Of a stretch of DNA of 64,000 nt, positions 51,505 through 62,514 are shown in pieces. The notes beneath the pieces were generated by a model that had not been told where the DNA came from, made no database searches, and saw nothing but the letters and a program-made list of their open reading frames with translations. The translations under genes were made by a program, and so were the position numbers. Positions within the stretch are counted from its first letter, which is position 1; each line of letters opens with the position of its first letter. The stretch is from positions 8,361,980 through 8,425,979 of the forward strand of contig CM037877.1 of NCBI GenBank assembly GCA_021292165.1. Direction: 5' to 3'. This DNA is from Shinisaurus crocodilurus (taxonomy: Eukaryota; Chordata; Lepidosauria; Squamata; Shinisauridae).

Positions 51505-53415
51505 CTGCATCTTCAGCCGACCAGGTGGCGGTGAAGGCAGCAAAAAAGAATTTCTATGCTGCCTCCATCGCGTCTGCAGAGTGCTGCCCCAGGAGGCTGT
51601 TCCAAGTGGTCCGGAGCCTGGTCGGTCCAGTTGCTCCGGATCCGATGGAACAATCCAAAGCCTCCCATGAGGCTTTAGCAAAGCACTTTGCAGATAAATT
51701 GATCAGATTAGGAGTGGGATTTCGTGCATCGTTGATACAGGAAGTGAGCGGGAGGAGGCCAATGGTGGTAGACTGGTCTTATGGGATCAGTTCCAGTCTC
51801 TTCCTTCTGATGAAGTGCTTTCATCTGTGAAGCCAACCACCTGCTTGCTTGATCCTTGCCTGCCCTGGCTCATTATGAGCTGCAGGGAGAGACTGGGTGA
51901 AGGGATCAGGGTGGTGGTGAATGCCTCCCTCGATGAGGGAGTGATCCCAATCAGCCCTTAAGGAGGCCGCAGTAAGACCACTTTTAAAGAAGCCCTCCTT
52001 GGATCCCCAAGATCTGAACAACTTCCGCCCAGTCTCCAATCTGCCATTTCTGATTGAGCGAGTGGTGGGGCCTCAGTTGAAGGCACACTTGGATGAAGCC
52101 GATTACTTAGATCCATGCCAGTCGGGCTTCAGACCTGGACATGGGACAGAAACGGCCTTGGTTGCCTTGGTGGAGGATATGAGGAGGGCCTTGGATAGGG
52201 GTGAATGCTCCTTCCTAGTCCTTCTCGATCTCTCAGCGGCTTTTGATACCGTTGACCATGGTATCCTCCTGGACCGCCTGGAGGGGTTAGGTATCGAAGG
52301 CACTGTATTGAAGTAGTTCCGGTCCTTCCTCTCTGGAAGGTACAAGAGGGCAATTCTTGGGGAGGAGGTTTCGGACCCTCGGCTGCTCACTTGTGGGGTG
52401 CTGCAGGGTTCCATCCTCTCCCCGATGCTATTCAACATCTACCTAAAGCTGCTGGGGGCTATCATCAGGAGGTTTGGGGTGCGATGTCATCAATATGCTG
52501 ATGACATGCAGCTCTACCTCTCTTTCAAGTCCTCACCAAGGTTGGCCGTTGAGACCCTGTCCAAGTGCCTGGAGGCAGTGGATGGCTGGATGGGAAGGAA
52601 CATGCTGAAACTGAACCCTGACAAGACGGAGGTACTTCTGGTGGTGGGAGACAAGGGGAGGTTAGGGGATGTTGACCTGGTGCTGAATGGGGTTCAGGTT
52701 CGCAGCTTGGGAGTCATTCTAGACTCCCAGCTGTCCATGGAGGCTCAAGTGCACCCCTACCTTCCTAATCATCTGCTCTCATCAGTGGTTCATGTCTTGG
52801 TCTCCTCTCACCTAGACTACTGTAATGCGTTCTATGTGGGGTTACCCTGGAAGATGGTTTGGAAGCTTCAGCTGGTACAGAACACAGTGGCTCGCCTGGT
52901 TAAGGGCAGCCACCAGTGTGATCACATCATGCCAGTGCTTAAGGAGTTGCACTGGCTACCGGTTGCTTGCTGAGCTGAATTCAAGGTGTTGGTTTTGACC
53001 TTTAAACCCTACACGGCCCCGGCCCAGTTTATCTCAAGGAGAACTTCCAGCAGCATCAAGTAGGCCGCTCAACAAGATCTGCCATGGACGGCCTTATCCC
53101 TGTCCCATCAGCCAGAGCAGCCAGGCTGGTGGGGACTAGGAAGAGGGCCTTCTCTGTGGTGGCCCCAAGTTATGGAACTCCCTCCCTAGTGACCTTTGCC
53201 ATGCCCCCTCTGTGATGAGCTTCCACCATGCATTAAAAACGTGGCTTTTCAGGCAGGAATATGGGGTGGGGTGGGATTTTAAAAGAATTTTTCATACTGT
53301 TTTAATTGTCATGTTTTATTGTATTGTTTTAATGTACATCACCCAATGTGGCCAGGTGACCAGCAGCCAGATGGGCGATTAACAAATGTAATAAAGTTAA
53401 ATAAATAAATAAATA
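51505..53415 (+). repeat. L2 LINE, 3' half with mostly open reverse transcriptase
   Basis: Three plus-strand blocks in one frame (51525-51830, 51999-52316, 52398-52973) read, in order: AAKKNFYAASIASAECC; NNFRPVSNLPFLIERVVGPQ; SGFRPGHGTETALVALVEDM; LLDLSAAFDTVDHGILLDRL (motif A); LQGSILSPMLFNIYLKLLG (motif B); YADDMQLYLS (motif C); LNPDKTEVLLV; DYCNAFYVGL. The interruptions are a TGA at 51828 and other stops before 51999, and a TAG at 52314. The 3' UTR ends with CCAGATGGGCGATTAACAAA and an ATAAATAAATAA tail. It is 5'-truncated but the least decayed L2 here. Confidence 0.88.
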
Positions 53416-53442
53416 AACTGTGAAATCATTTTTCCCATAATA

Positions 53443-53607
53443 GAACACATTTAAGCACCATTTTCAGTAACATATGAATTTCCCCGTGCATTTGCATCTC
53501 CATGTTTCCCTAATATACATATCATCACCCCCCCTTTTTTTTTTGATAGGAGGAATCCACTGCAAAATTCAGAGAGATGCACATTTCAGAGGGTAACTGA
53601 GTTTCAG
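53443..53607 (+). repeat. Source-like copy of the 160-bp filler
   Basis: The block from AGAACACATTTAAG to GAGTTTCAG is embedded in longer sequence of similar style on both sides (TTTCCCATAATA upstream, TTCACACCTTGG downstream). It recurs inside the hAT at 50740-50899. Confidence 0.9.
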
Positions 53608-53654
53608 TTCACACCTTGGTTCAAAAGCACAAAATTAGGTAAGTTCACAGCAAT

Positions 53655-53735
53655 ATACAACCCAACAAGTTCCTCCCCAATCCCTAACAGGGAACAGCAA
53701 GAGCCTGGACTGGGCTGATCCAGCAGGACTCTTCT
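53655..53735 (+). repeat. CR1 LINE 3' end fragment
   Basis: GAGCCTGGACTGGGCTGATC then CAGCAGGACTCTTCTTATGAG is the sense 3' terminus of the TTCTTATG-type CR1. Confidence 0.6.
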
Positions 53736-53739
53736 TATG

Positions 53740-54830
53740 AGAACTGATAGAAAAGATACCTTCTCGCACCCACCAATTCTCTTACAGAACCCCCCCCTCC
53801 CCTGTTCTGTTTCAGGCAGTGCAAAGACAGAGAAGCTAGAAACCAGCAAGGGTCAGTCCAAGAAGCAAGAATTGATGGTAGCCCAAACAGAGAGCAAGGT
53901 TGCCAGGAGATACATTTGTGAGATCTCGTGCAGACAGTATCCCAGCAACTCTCTGCTTCCAATTGAAGGCTTTTAAGCCTGAGCTTTCAAAGCCCCACCC
54001 AGGGCAAATCTTCAGGCCATCAGAATCACATGAGGGAAGGTCTCCTTATGAGGAGGGTCTTACTCACGAGTAACCATTTACTCATGAGGCGCTTTTATTC
54101 CTCAGGCAAGCAATTCTTTGCTTGGCAGCCTAGGGAACCTGCTCCCTTGGACTAGGTGGCTTCTCTTGGCTAGGGGGCGCTCTCTGCCTCTTCTTGAGCA
54201 AAAGATTTGGATGCTGCCTCCCCACAGGGGCCCAGGATCCCCCTTTTGTACCTCAGCGTGCCTCAGAACAAGCTGCCCCTCTGAGATGTTGGGCTCAGGG
54301 AGCTCTAGGGCACCCCCTGAAAAGGCTTCTTCTCAGAGGCAGCATGGCACCCACACACTGCCATTTTAGCATCATGGTACATACACTGGTTGGGAACCTA
54401 ACAAAAACGTGACGCAGGAGCCACAAGTGTCTGGGCTCAACGGGAGCTTCCTTCTCACAGCTAATAGCGGTGTGGATCTTTGCCAGAATCACATGGCAGA
54501 GGGAGAAGGGTTAACCCAACCCTACCGCTGTGCCCCGCGGTCCATCCCCTTCCTGATCGGGATTTGGTGCACCTATTAGTCAGAGCTTTTGAAAGGATTC
54601 GTGGAATTTGAAGTAACACGTTTAGCGCGACGTGTAGTTTGGCCCAAAGACATTTGGCGAAATACGTGTGTGCGTGCGTGTCTGTGTGTGCCTCACACTT
54701 TCTGGGGGCTCCTATGTACCCATTCAAAGGATCATCAAGTAATGGTAAGGAAGTATGGACTGTGTTAAGTCCGTTCCATCTGCGTTCCGTGGATCGTAAG
54801 GTGCCTTTCATTCCATCGTCCGCTCATTGA
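53740..54830. other. No gene recognised
   Basis: Several 60-115-codon frames overlap on both strands without family signatures. I see no repeat termini. Confidence 0.4.
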
Positions 54831-54837
54831 CAGAATC

Positions 54838-55177
54838 AGACTTTGAGGAAATCCACATTTCTGAAAATGCACAAATTCCCCCCAAATATGCAAATCCCTC
54901 CCCCGCAAAAAAAATAATGATGAATTAATCTATTGGGGGAAATGCACATTTCTGGTAATATATATATATATATATATATCATATTTTTCTGTGGCTAAAT
55001 TTGTGTAAAATTATGGAAAGTTAAAAAAAGAAAGAAAGAAAGAAAAGAAATGGTCCAGAAGTCCATGGAATCCATGCAACTCAGGAAAAGGCCACTCTGC
55101 CGCAGAATCCACGGGTCGGAGTCATAGATATCCGAACTCGTTTGAAGAATCCGTTGCGGATTTTTTTCTGACATCCC
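54838..55177. mobile_element. GGGATGT-family MITE, right end preserved
   Basis: The right terminus CTGACATCCC|TA and words GAAAATGCACAAATTCC and ACTCTGCCGCAGAATCCACGG link it to 27772 and 63681. It includes an AT microsatellite at 54957-54980 and an AAAG run at 55022-55048. The left end is not resolved. Confidence 0.45.
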
Positions 55178-55424
55178 TAACTGTAACGGTCGTCTGTAAC
55201 CACGGCATTTGGAATGAGGAGGAAGTGATTCCTCCGAGTCAAAGGGCAAGACTTTCACGGGAGCCTTTCGTTTTGACACTTCTGATTTGACCAATGGATG
55301 CCCGCCCTGACATCCTGTTTCACACTCCTCCCTTGCCATTCAGAAGAAAGCGGAACGAAGAAGACTGACTCCTTTCCTGCCTTCTGGCAGTTCCCTCCCG
55401 GCCGTCTCCATATCCCTTACTCCT

Positions 55425-55535
55425 TCCCATTCCCTCCTCCTGCTCCTCCTCCTCCTCCTCCCCCACCCCCTCCCTCCCTCTTTTCCCTGCTTCTGCCCTC
55501 CCCCTCCCCCTCCCCTACCCCCCACCATTTCCCTC
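55425..55535. repeat. Polypyrimidine (CTC)n-rich tract
   Basis: Over 100 bp of almost pure C/T on the plus strand carry CTCCTCCTC runs. It is capable of unusual structure; frames across it are low-complexity artefacts. Confidence 0.88.
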
Positions 55536-55539
55536 TCCG

Positions 55540-56305
55540 CAGGGGGATCTTTCTCCCCAGCTGCCAGAATGCTGCACCACTGCGTAAAATGCGGCCTGCT
55601 TGCCTTGGCATTATCAGCACAGCCCTCCATGGTAGTTTAAACTGAAATTATGTCAGTTATAAAAAAAAATTAGACTAGAAAAATAACGGTCCCTCACAGG
55701 ACAGTCACATTTTTTCTTCCCACCCATTGAAATAATGATGGTAGTAAAGTCTCCACAGAAAAGCACCAAACCCCCAAAGTACTGTTAAAGGGGGGGGGAT
55801 GTGGGGGGGCATGGCGAGAGGAGGAAAAATCTGCACCCACTCTTTCTGGCTTAGTTTCCCCCCCCCATATAATTACCGTTAACCCACTACTATTAGACTT
55901 CAAGGACAAAAATAACTTACAGCCTCTAGATATGAGATCCAAACTGGTCTTTTTCACCCTGGCAGCAATTTGGGGGGAAGAAATGATTTCTCAAGGCACC
56001 TGAAGTCTATAATTGTTGGCCTCATTCACAGCCCTGCAGTAGCCCAGGCAGGTGGTATGTACGCTGTGATTATATCTCTTTTTCTGCCACCCACCCACCC
56101 ATTTTCCACGCATGCCTTTAGTGATCGCTGTTGCCATCTCGACTATGAAGGCTGGGAATGTATAAAGAAGTAGAGTTGGACCCTTCCCCCATTTAAAAAT
56201 AATTATTTAATTCATTCACGAACCCAAGGAGTGGCGGGGGCGGGGGGGGAGCATAAAAATGTACAGGGCCTAGTTTGAAGGCCTGAGTAGATGTGATGTG
56301 ATGTC
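55540..56305. other. No gene seen
   Basis: G-runs lie near 55790 and 55803, and a C-run near 55858. Nothing is recognised. Confidence 0.4.
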
Positions 56306-56309
56306 TTTA

Positions 56310-56730
56310 TGTATTACTGGATCTCTATATTTATTCATCCATTCATTTTCTATACCGCCCAGTAGCTGAAGCTCTCTGGGCGGTGTACAACAATAATTAA
56401 AAGCAAACAATAAAATACAGTTAAAAATATAACCAATAAAGCATTACGAAATTTTAAAAACTAATTTTTAAAAATAGCTCTAAAACAAGTTAATAAAAAC
56501 ACGACCGCTAAAAACAATTTACCACCCTAGCATATACCATTTAATTATTAAAAGCCTCAACGTAGAGGGCAGTCTTAACCTGGCGCCGAAAAGATAATAG
56601 AGTTGTCGCCAGGCGGGCCTCAGGGGGGAGCGTGTTCCACAGTTGGGGGGCTACCACAGGAAAGGCCCTCCCCCTTGTCGCCGCCCTCCGAGCCTGATGT
56701 GGAGGTGGCAGTCGGAGGAAGGCCCCAGAT
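56310..56730 (-). repeat. L2 LINE 3' end
   Basis: The minus-strand translation includes AFPVVAPQLWNTLPPEARLA and LLSFRRQVKTALYVEAF, the conserved C-terminus of L2. It is followed by a 3' UTR and a tail with ACACCGCCCAGAGAGCTTC and GGGCGGTATAGAAAATG. It is 5'-truncated. Confidence 0.78.
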
Positions 56731-56770
56731 ATATTACTTTGCTGGAAGCAACCAAGGTGGTTTAGCCACT

Positions 56771-56794
56771 ATATATATATATATATATATATAT
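56771..56794. repeat. (AT)n microsatellite
   Basis: Twelve AT units between two L2 3' ends. Confidence 0.93.
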
Positions 56795-56809
56795 TAGCAA
56801 AACTCAGAA

Positions 56810-57025
56810 AGAAATAAAAATATATCAAAATGTTAAAAACAACAACCCTAAAAACCATAAGGACAATTAATATAAAAAATAAGATGATGTGTCCTGACTG
56901 CCTTGCTGAATGCAGAAAGAGTGCAGACCAGTTGCAGCTCCGGTGGGAAAGTGTTCCACAGTTTGGGAGCAACACAGGAGGAAACACTTTCTTGTTGTGT
57001 CTGACAACAAGCGGGCCGCTGTAAG
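56810..57025 (-). repeat. L2-type LINE 3' end, second copy
   Basis: The minus-strand reading SSCVAPKLWNTFPPELQLVC then LSAFSKAVRTHHL is the same C-terminal block in a different, older copy. It lies just beyond the AT run from the copy at 56310-56730, in the same orientation. Confidence 0.6.
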
Positions 57026-57130
57026 TGAGGGTTTCTTCTTCAAAGGGGTCTATTTTTCTGATCATTGTAACTGAACAGGTTCATACAGAGATCGGCAGTC
57101 CCACAGATAGCCAGGCCATATGCCATTGAG

Positions 57131-57262
57131 GGTGCAATCCTACGCAAGTTTAGACAGAAAATAGGCCTATAACTCCCAGCATGCCCCAGCCAGCTATGCT
57201 GGCTGGGGCATGCTGGGATTTGTAGGCCTTTTTTTCTGTCTAAACTTGCATAGGGTTGCACC
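57131..57262. repeat. 132-bp near-perfect palindrome (foldback MITE)
   Basis: The arms of 66 bp (57131-57196, 57197-57262) are inverted with no spacer and about six differences. Each runs GGTGCAA-CCTA-GCAAG, TTTAGACAGAAA, AGGCCTA, CCCAGCATGCCCCAGCCAGC. The inner part matches the hAT MITE arm seen at 50665. Confidence 0.93.
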
Positions 57263-57269
57263 TTTAGAG

Positions 57270-59440
57270 CTTTAAAGGTTATATGTGACTGCCACTGAAA
57301 ACAACTGGTTTTCCTCTCTCCTTCCATATTGTCTTCTCAAATTTACCTCATGTTGTGATATTACACGGCTTCCTTTGCCATTTCTGCTCCACAAAATCGA
57401 GTGCCAACCATGAGAAGCAGAGAGACATAGACCAAAATGACTTAACAACACAAGGTGCTATATTCGGTAGTCAGAATTAGAATACAAAACGTATACCCAT
57501 TACCCGGAGGTGGGGGAGTCTCCAAAAATGGGCTGGAGTGGAGACAAACAAAACAAAACAAAACCATACACCAAGGAAATGTGACAAATACATAAGAAAA
57601 CCATATACTGAGACAGGGAAAGGAAAGGCTAAAGATGGGAAGGGGTAGAGAATCACAGGAAGGAGAGGAGATGCTGAATTTCACATATTCCTTAGAAATG
57701 ACAAGCCCAGTCTTTGGCTGGAGGTCTCTAGTCGTGTAATCAACCTAGAAAGAATCGCCTGCAGAACTTCACAAACCTCCTTTAAGCGGGGCATAGTTTC
57801 TTAATGGGCCTGCAAGTCAGGCCTGGTGTTTCATAATAAGACACCTAGGTCTGTAATAGCCCCCTGGGAGCAATAGGTTGGGGAATTGATGGCATCGGGT
57901 TGTCAGCTGGGAGCCATTTCAGAGCAGAAGCAAAGGTTCAGTGAACTCCAAAATCCCAGGCCGGGTGTATCTTTCCAAGTTCAGGAAAAGAGCAAAAAGG
58001 GAAAAGGTGAGAAGGAGAAAAGAGCCCCCAAGTTATAGCAGCTACCAGCAGGGCCAATTAAGTTGATGCTAATGTTGGAAGCCATCTTGGTACTGCAAGG
58101 AAGCAAGTGAGACTTATCCTTTGAGCAATGCCAAACTATTTGTTAATCTAGAGAACATCCAGCCCTGTTCAGGCATTATGCTTTATCAAGGTACATCAAC
58201 ATATGTGAGGGGTACGGGGCCTCATGTGCCAGTGCCAACCCTGAGGTTAGCTTCTACACATATTCAAGCCACCTTCAGACTTTCTCTCTCAATGTAGTAA
58301 TGTTGGGGGCTGAGCAGGCAGGGTTGGGGATGTTGGGGTCCTGCACATGAGACCCAGTGGCCCATGGATAAACAATGTCCCATTCCAAGAGTCCCATTCC
58401 AAGGGAGAACAGGCAAAACGGTGCACCCGCACTGCATTTCGCCTTCCCCTTCTTGTCTCCTCCTCTGCTACCACCAAATGGAAACCTTTGCCCTGCCCCC
58501 ATCCCAAACCAGCCTTGAAACTCAAACTCTCTGGGTCTCAAGTATCTACTTTAGGTAGTGTGGGTTTGGCTATTCAATGTGGGTGGGCAACCCAAAAGAA
58601 AAGAGAGACCACTATGAAGTTTAAAAATGTACCCCCAAAAAAGAAGAAGTTAATTGGAAAAATCTGAATAGTACACATACACAACACACAAAAGACCATA
58701 TGAGCAATTGAGTAATGAAATAGCCAGGGATAAACACATCCAGGTATCCTAACTAGACTGTGTCCCTGTTCTGTTCAGGTCCCTTATCCAAGCAATATCT
58801 TGCCGTCATAGGTCCAGCATTCTTTCAACCAGTTCCAGCAGCTCTGATTCTTTCTTCCCTCTAGGACTCTGGCCTTCCTTCCTTCCCCCCATCGCAAAAG
58901 CTCTCCCCCCCCCAGAAGGTGTGATGGGGGGAGATAAATCTGTCAGTTTCACATTCTCCCACATTCACAGTTTAAATCTCAATTTTCCCCCTCTCCTGTT
59001 TGTGAAGAAATTTGCAACTTCTGGTAAATTCTTATAAAAAATGAACCAAAGAAAACTCCCAGCCCCTCTACACTGGCCAAGTCCAATCAGTAAAAGAATT
59101 TGCAACAGGGAGAAAACTATGTTAGACCTGTCTCAGTGTCTCTCATGTAGCTGTTAAAGATGAGGAGCCTGCCAGGAAAAGAAAGAAAGAGGTGGCAACG
59201 AAAGCCTACTTAGTGTAGATCTCTCCATTCAGGGTTAGGCACACTTTGTCATTTGTGCACATGAATTAACACATGGACATCATCATGCCACTCCTTGTTT
59301 CACACACACACTGCAGCTGGTGAGGTTTGTTTAGAAGTGTCAATAATGTCTTTTAGGACTTATATATAAAGTGTCTTCTCTGAGAGCCAATTTTGATTTA
59401 TTAGCTTGCCTCAACTTAAAAGTATCTCTCTGACTCCATG
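57270..59440. other. No gene recognised
   Basis: No repeat ends were identified over this long stretch, apart from short CAAAA and C-runs. Frames at 58275-58667 overlap on both strands and look random. Confidence 0.38.
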
Positions 59441-59450
59441 AGACTCATGT

Positions 59451-59586
59451 TGTAATTTGCACTGAACACCCGAGGCAACTGGGAGGAAGTCTGGTGAGAT
59501 TTTTGAGACAAAAAGGCATCTATCTTTCTAGATGCCTCAGATGTTCAATGCAAATTACAGTTTTTGCATTAAACACCCAAGGCATG
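59451..59586. repeat. Hairpin with a third copy (TGTAATTTGCA type)
   Basis: The left arm 59451-59477 and right arm 59533-59559 (27 bp) are inverted with three mismatches; a smaller hairpin AGGCATCTA/TAGATGCCT lies within. A partial third copy (TTTTTGCATTAAACACCC) follows directly. Origin unknown; probably a MITE. Confidence 0.7.
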
Positions 59587-59755
59587 GGGGCGGCGAGATA
59601 TCCTCACAACCTAAAGAAATGAAAGACACACAATGTAGGAGAGTTTAGTTAGCAGGCCCCTATAATAGCTTTTGTTTCTATCTTAGGCTAGGATGAGAAA
59701 CTTTCCCAGACAACCTTTGGAGCTATAGAGTTTGTTTTATCAAAAGTTCTAAAGC

Positions 59756-59832
59756 AGGGGTGGGGAACTTATGGCCCTCCAGATGTTTTGGCCTACAACT
59801 CCAATCAATCCTAGCCAGCAGAGTGCAGGGAT
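59756..59832 (+). repeat. hAT-type terminal fragment
   Basis: CAGGGGTGGGGAACTTATGG, CCCTCCAGATGTTTTGG and CCTACAACTCC resemble one arm of the hAT MITEs at 50665 and 62389. There is no right terminus. Confidence 0.45.
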
Positions 59833-60051
59833 TTGTTTTGAGTACCAAAGCTGAACAGATCTAACAGTCCTTCTACACAAAAACCCACTCCTGCTTTCTT
59901 CTTTATTTTTAACTTCAGCAGTATCATTTAGTGTCTCTGTGTGTGTGTGTGTGTGGGGGGGGTGATTTTGTCACTGTTATTGTTAAACAACTGGGATTCA
60001 GAAATTCTTGCTGATCTGCTGCAAATCACCCAAAGATCTACTGGAAGGTCC

Positions 60052-60280
60052 ATAAGAAGAGTCATGCTGGATGGATTAGACCAAAGGCCTACTTAGTCAA
60101 GCATTCTGTTTCCCCCAGTGGCCAAGCGGATGCCTACAGGAAGACTGCAAGCAGGATGTCAGCACAATGAAACCCTCCTGCTTGCGCTCCCCAGCAACCA
60201 GTTTTGAGAAGCACATTGCCTCTGATCCAGAGCTAATATATAACCATCATGAGAAGTAGCCATTGATAGACTTATCCTTC
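60052..60280 (-). repeat. CR1 LINE 3' end, TTCTTATG subtype
   Basis: CATAAGAAGAGTCATGCTGG, GATTAGACCAAAGGCC, GAAACCCTCCTGCTTGC and CCCCAGCAACCAG are the reverse complement of the 3' end also seen at 270-530 and 4386-4625. Confidence 0.76.
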
Positions 60281-60289
60281 TGCCCACCC

Positions 60290-60880
60290 CTGTCCTACAA
60301 TACAGAAGAATGGAAGAGGACTACCTGGGAAGGCTGGCAGGGGAGTTTGATTAGCTGTACTCCATCAATAATGGAATGGTAGATGAAGAGAAGAGTCAAA
60401 GAGGCAGATGATGAGCAGTGATGAGTGAGCACCCCCAGCTCACATCATAATTAACTTGCTTTTTCCCTTTGCTTTCTTGGATAACTTCTCCACACACACC
60501 CCAAACCCCTCCTCTTCCTCCTTCTTCCCATTCTCCAAGCATTTGAAATGTTGGGGTGGGGAAACTCGTTGCCTTCTTCCCAGACCCCTTTTACAAAATG
60601 TCCCATTGAGAAAGGGGGTGCCAGCAGGAAGGCTGGTGAAGATCTTTCAGCAGTGGCAGATGCTTAGCTTCAAGACCTGGATGCTGATGCAGAAAACCCA
60701 TTACCATCAGGAAAGATGGGAAATGGAGTTCCCCAAAGACTCCTTGCTCAAAGTATTGACTTGGAATACATTGAAAACCGCATTTCCCAGGCTCCCTGGC
60801 AGCAGTGGTTGCTACCTATCATTAGCTGACCCTAGGGTTGTGTTTACAAGCAAAACTTGAATTTGCTGAAGTTCTCCAAA
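60290..60880. other. No gene recognised
   Basis: A 134-codon plus frame (60456-60860) has no domain that I recognise and no coding-like pattern. I regard it as chance. Confidence 0.35.
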
Positions 60881-60889
60881 GTCCACCCC

Positions 60890-61266
60890 AAAGTTTGTTC
60901 CATCTTGTGTCTGTGTCAGATCATAATCAGATCATTTCACATGAAAATCCATGCACATTTTTGTGTGTATTTCCCTACATGCATGCATTAATTATGCACA
61001 TCAGTGAAATGTATGCATGCATTCTTCTCCCATTGATTAAACTATGTGGGCGCATGTTGTTGTTTTTTCAGAAGTGTGAATTTTTCATGTGCATTTTTCA
61101 AATGTATGCATGCTCTCAAAACACATAGTTTTGGGTCATATTGCAAGCTCAGAAATGTCCAGACTTCAACCACAGATTGTGTTTGAGTCCATGTTTGGTC
61201 GAGAAAGTGCAAATTGAGTTAATTCTGATCAAAAACAAACTGAAATGAATTTCTCATACATCCCTA
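60890..61266. mobile_element. GGGATGT-family MITE, right end preserved
   Basis: The right terminus TTCTCATACATCCC|TA matches 63681-63938. The interior is full of ATGCAT/TGCACATTTTT words (CATGCACATTTTTGTG, AAATGTATGCATGC). The left end is not resolved. Confidence 0.5.
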
Positions 61267-61279
61267 GCTGACGCCAAAT

Positions 61280-61855
61280 TCTAGTGCATGAGAGACTGAG
61301 GGGGAAAAAAAATAACTGCCCACTATCTTCACACAATGAATAGTTATATGAACAGGGGAAGCTGCTGCCTCCTATGTCAGAGGTGCTCCTCCTTATCCGC
61401 TTTTATTCTGAGCTTTATAGGAGCTATCCATGGTGCTCCGTGGTGGTGAACCTATTTTGGGGGTGGAGTTAAGCACCATGGATAGTTCTTATAAAGCTCT
61501 AAATAAAAGCTGCAATGGATACGGAGCCCCACTGACACAGGAGTCACCAGCCTCCACTGTATATGAACCTCTACCATGTCCCCTTGTAGTCATGCTTTCC
61601 CCCCACACACACCTAAACTAAAAAGGGCCCACCACCTTTCCTTGTGATGAAGGAAGCAAACAATTTCTAATTTTTTTGAACTTCACAGCCTTGAGTCATT
61701 TTGATGATCCTCCTCTAATTCTACAGATACCCCTCCTTTGGTTTTTGTGCTCTCTCAACAATTACAATCCAGAGTCTCTGTTCATGTTATGGTGGCCTCA
61801 CCACATTGGCAAACCAACAGCCAAGTAGTCCTAGGTGGCCGTGGATTTGTACAGT
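61280..61855. other. No gene seen
   Basis: An inverted pair, GAGCTTTATAGGAGCTATCC (61411-61430) and GGATAGTTCTTATAAAGCTC (61480-61499), flanks about 50 bp. No coding signal is present. Confidence 0.4.
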
Positions 61856-61859
61856 AAAG

Positions 61860-62080
61860 ACCACATCCCCAAAGTGCTTGCTGGGTTTTAAATCATCAAA
61901 GAGAATTGCCGGTATAATTTACAAATTAAAGAAAAGGGGACTGCCTGGGTTTGGCAGGGCACATAAATTACCGCAGTGAAATCAGCTCAGGGGCCAATAA
62001 CGGAGAGGGAGGAATTAAGTGGCATTAGAGAGGGGATGTGTTTTCTGATGATAACTAGAAAGAAAGGGGAAGCCAATGAG
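61860..62080. other. Candidate conserved non-coding element
   Basis: Non-repetitive DNA with GGGTTTTAAATCATC, GTATAATTTACAAATTAAAG and GGCACATAAATTACC. Weak, composition-based call only. Confidence 0.25.
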
Positions 62081-62388
62081 GGAGGCGATTTTTTTGCCAG
62101 CCTTGGGACTGCAGAAGTGAAGAGTCAATCATACGTATGCACAAACTCTCACGGAACTAGGCCACTGGGCATAAGGGATAGAGGACACTGATGGCTACAA
62201 GAAGTTAGAAAAAAATACCAAAGGAGAGGAGTGGGGGGAAAGGCCATTCTTTGGACAGGAGGGTGGGCAGAGAATTTTTATTAGCTAGCAGCAGGTCTCC
62301 CTAAACTCCTTAGCACTGGGGGAAAATTGAAGATATATTCTTCAGTGAGAGTCCTAAGACTAGGAAAGGACCTGTTAGTACAGCTGGA

Positions 62389-62505
62389 TCAGCCTTCCCC
62401 CACCTGGTTCCTCCAGAGGTGTTCGACTGCAACTCCCAGCATCCCCAGCCATGCTGGGAGTTGCAGTCCAAGACATCTTGAGGACATCAGGTGTGGGGAG
62501 CACAA
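62389..62505. repeat. Foldback MITE with 18-bp perfect hairpin
   Basis: The core GACTGCAACTCCCAGCAT (62425-62442) is perfectly mirrored at 62451-62468 around an 8-bp loop. The imperfect inverted arms extend outward (CCCCCACCTGG and CAGGTGTGGGG). It is related to the 1065-1172 element and to hAT MITE arms. No clear target duplication was found. Confidence 0.8.
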
Positions 62506-62514
62506 GCACCTGGT

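Noticed and set aside
50740..53607. The 160-bp direct repeats as LTRs flanking a retrotransposon
   Set aside because: No TG/CA ends or target duplication at the outer edges. The intervening sequence is an L2 LINE and half a hAT, not gag-pol.
55340..55645. Proline- or glycine/arginine-rich frames near 55.4 kb
   Set aside because: They are translations of a polypyrimidine tract.
60456..60860. 134-codon frame as a small gene
   Set aside because: No domain, no recognisable start or exon context, and a composition like its flanks.
62425..62468. pre-miRNA hairpin
   Set aside because: The word family recurs in several hAT/foldback MITEs in the window, so a transposon origin is more likely.
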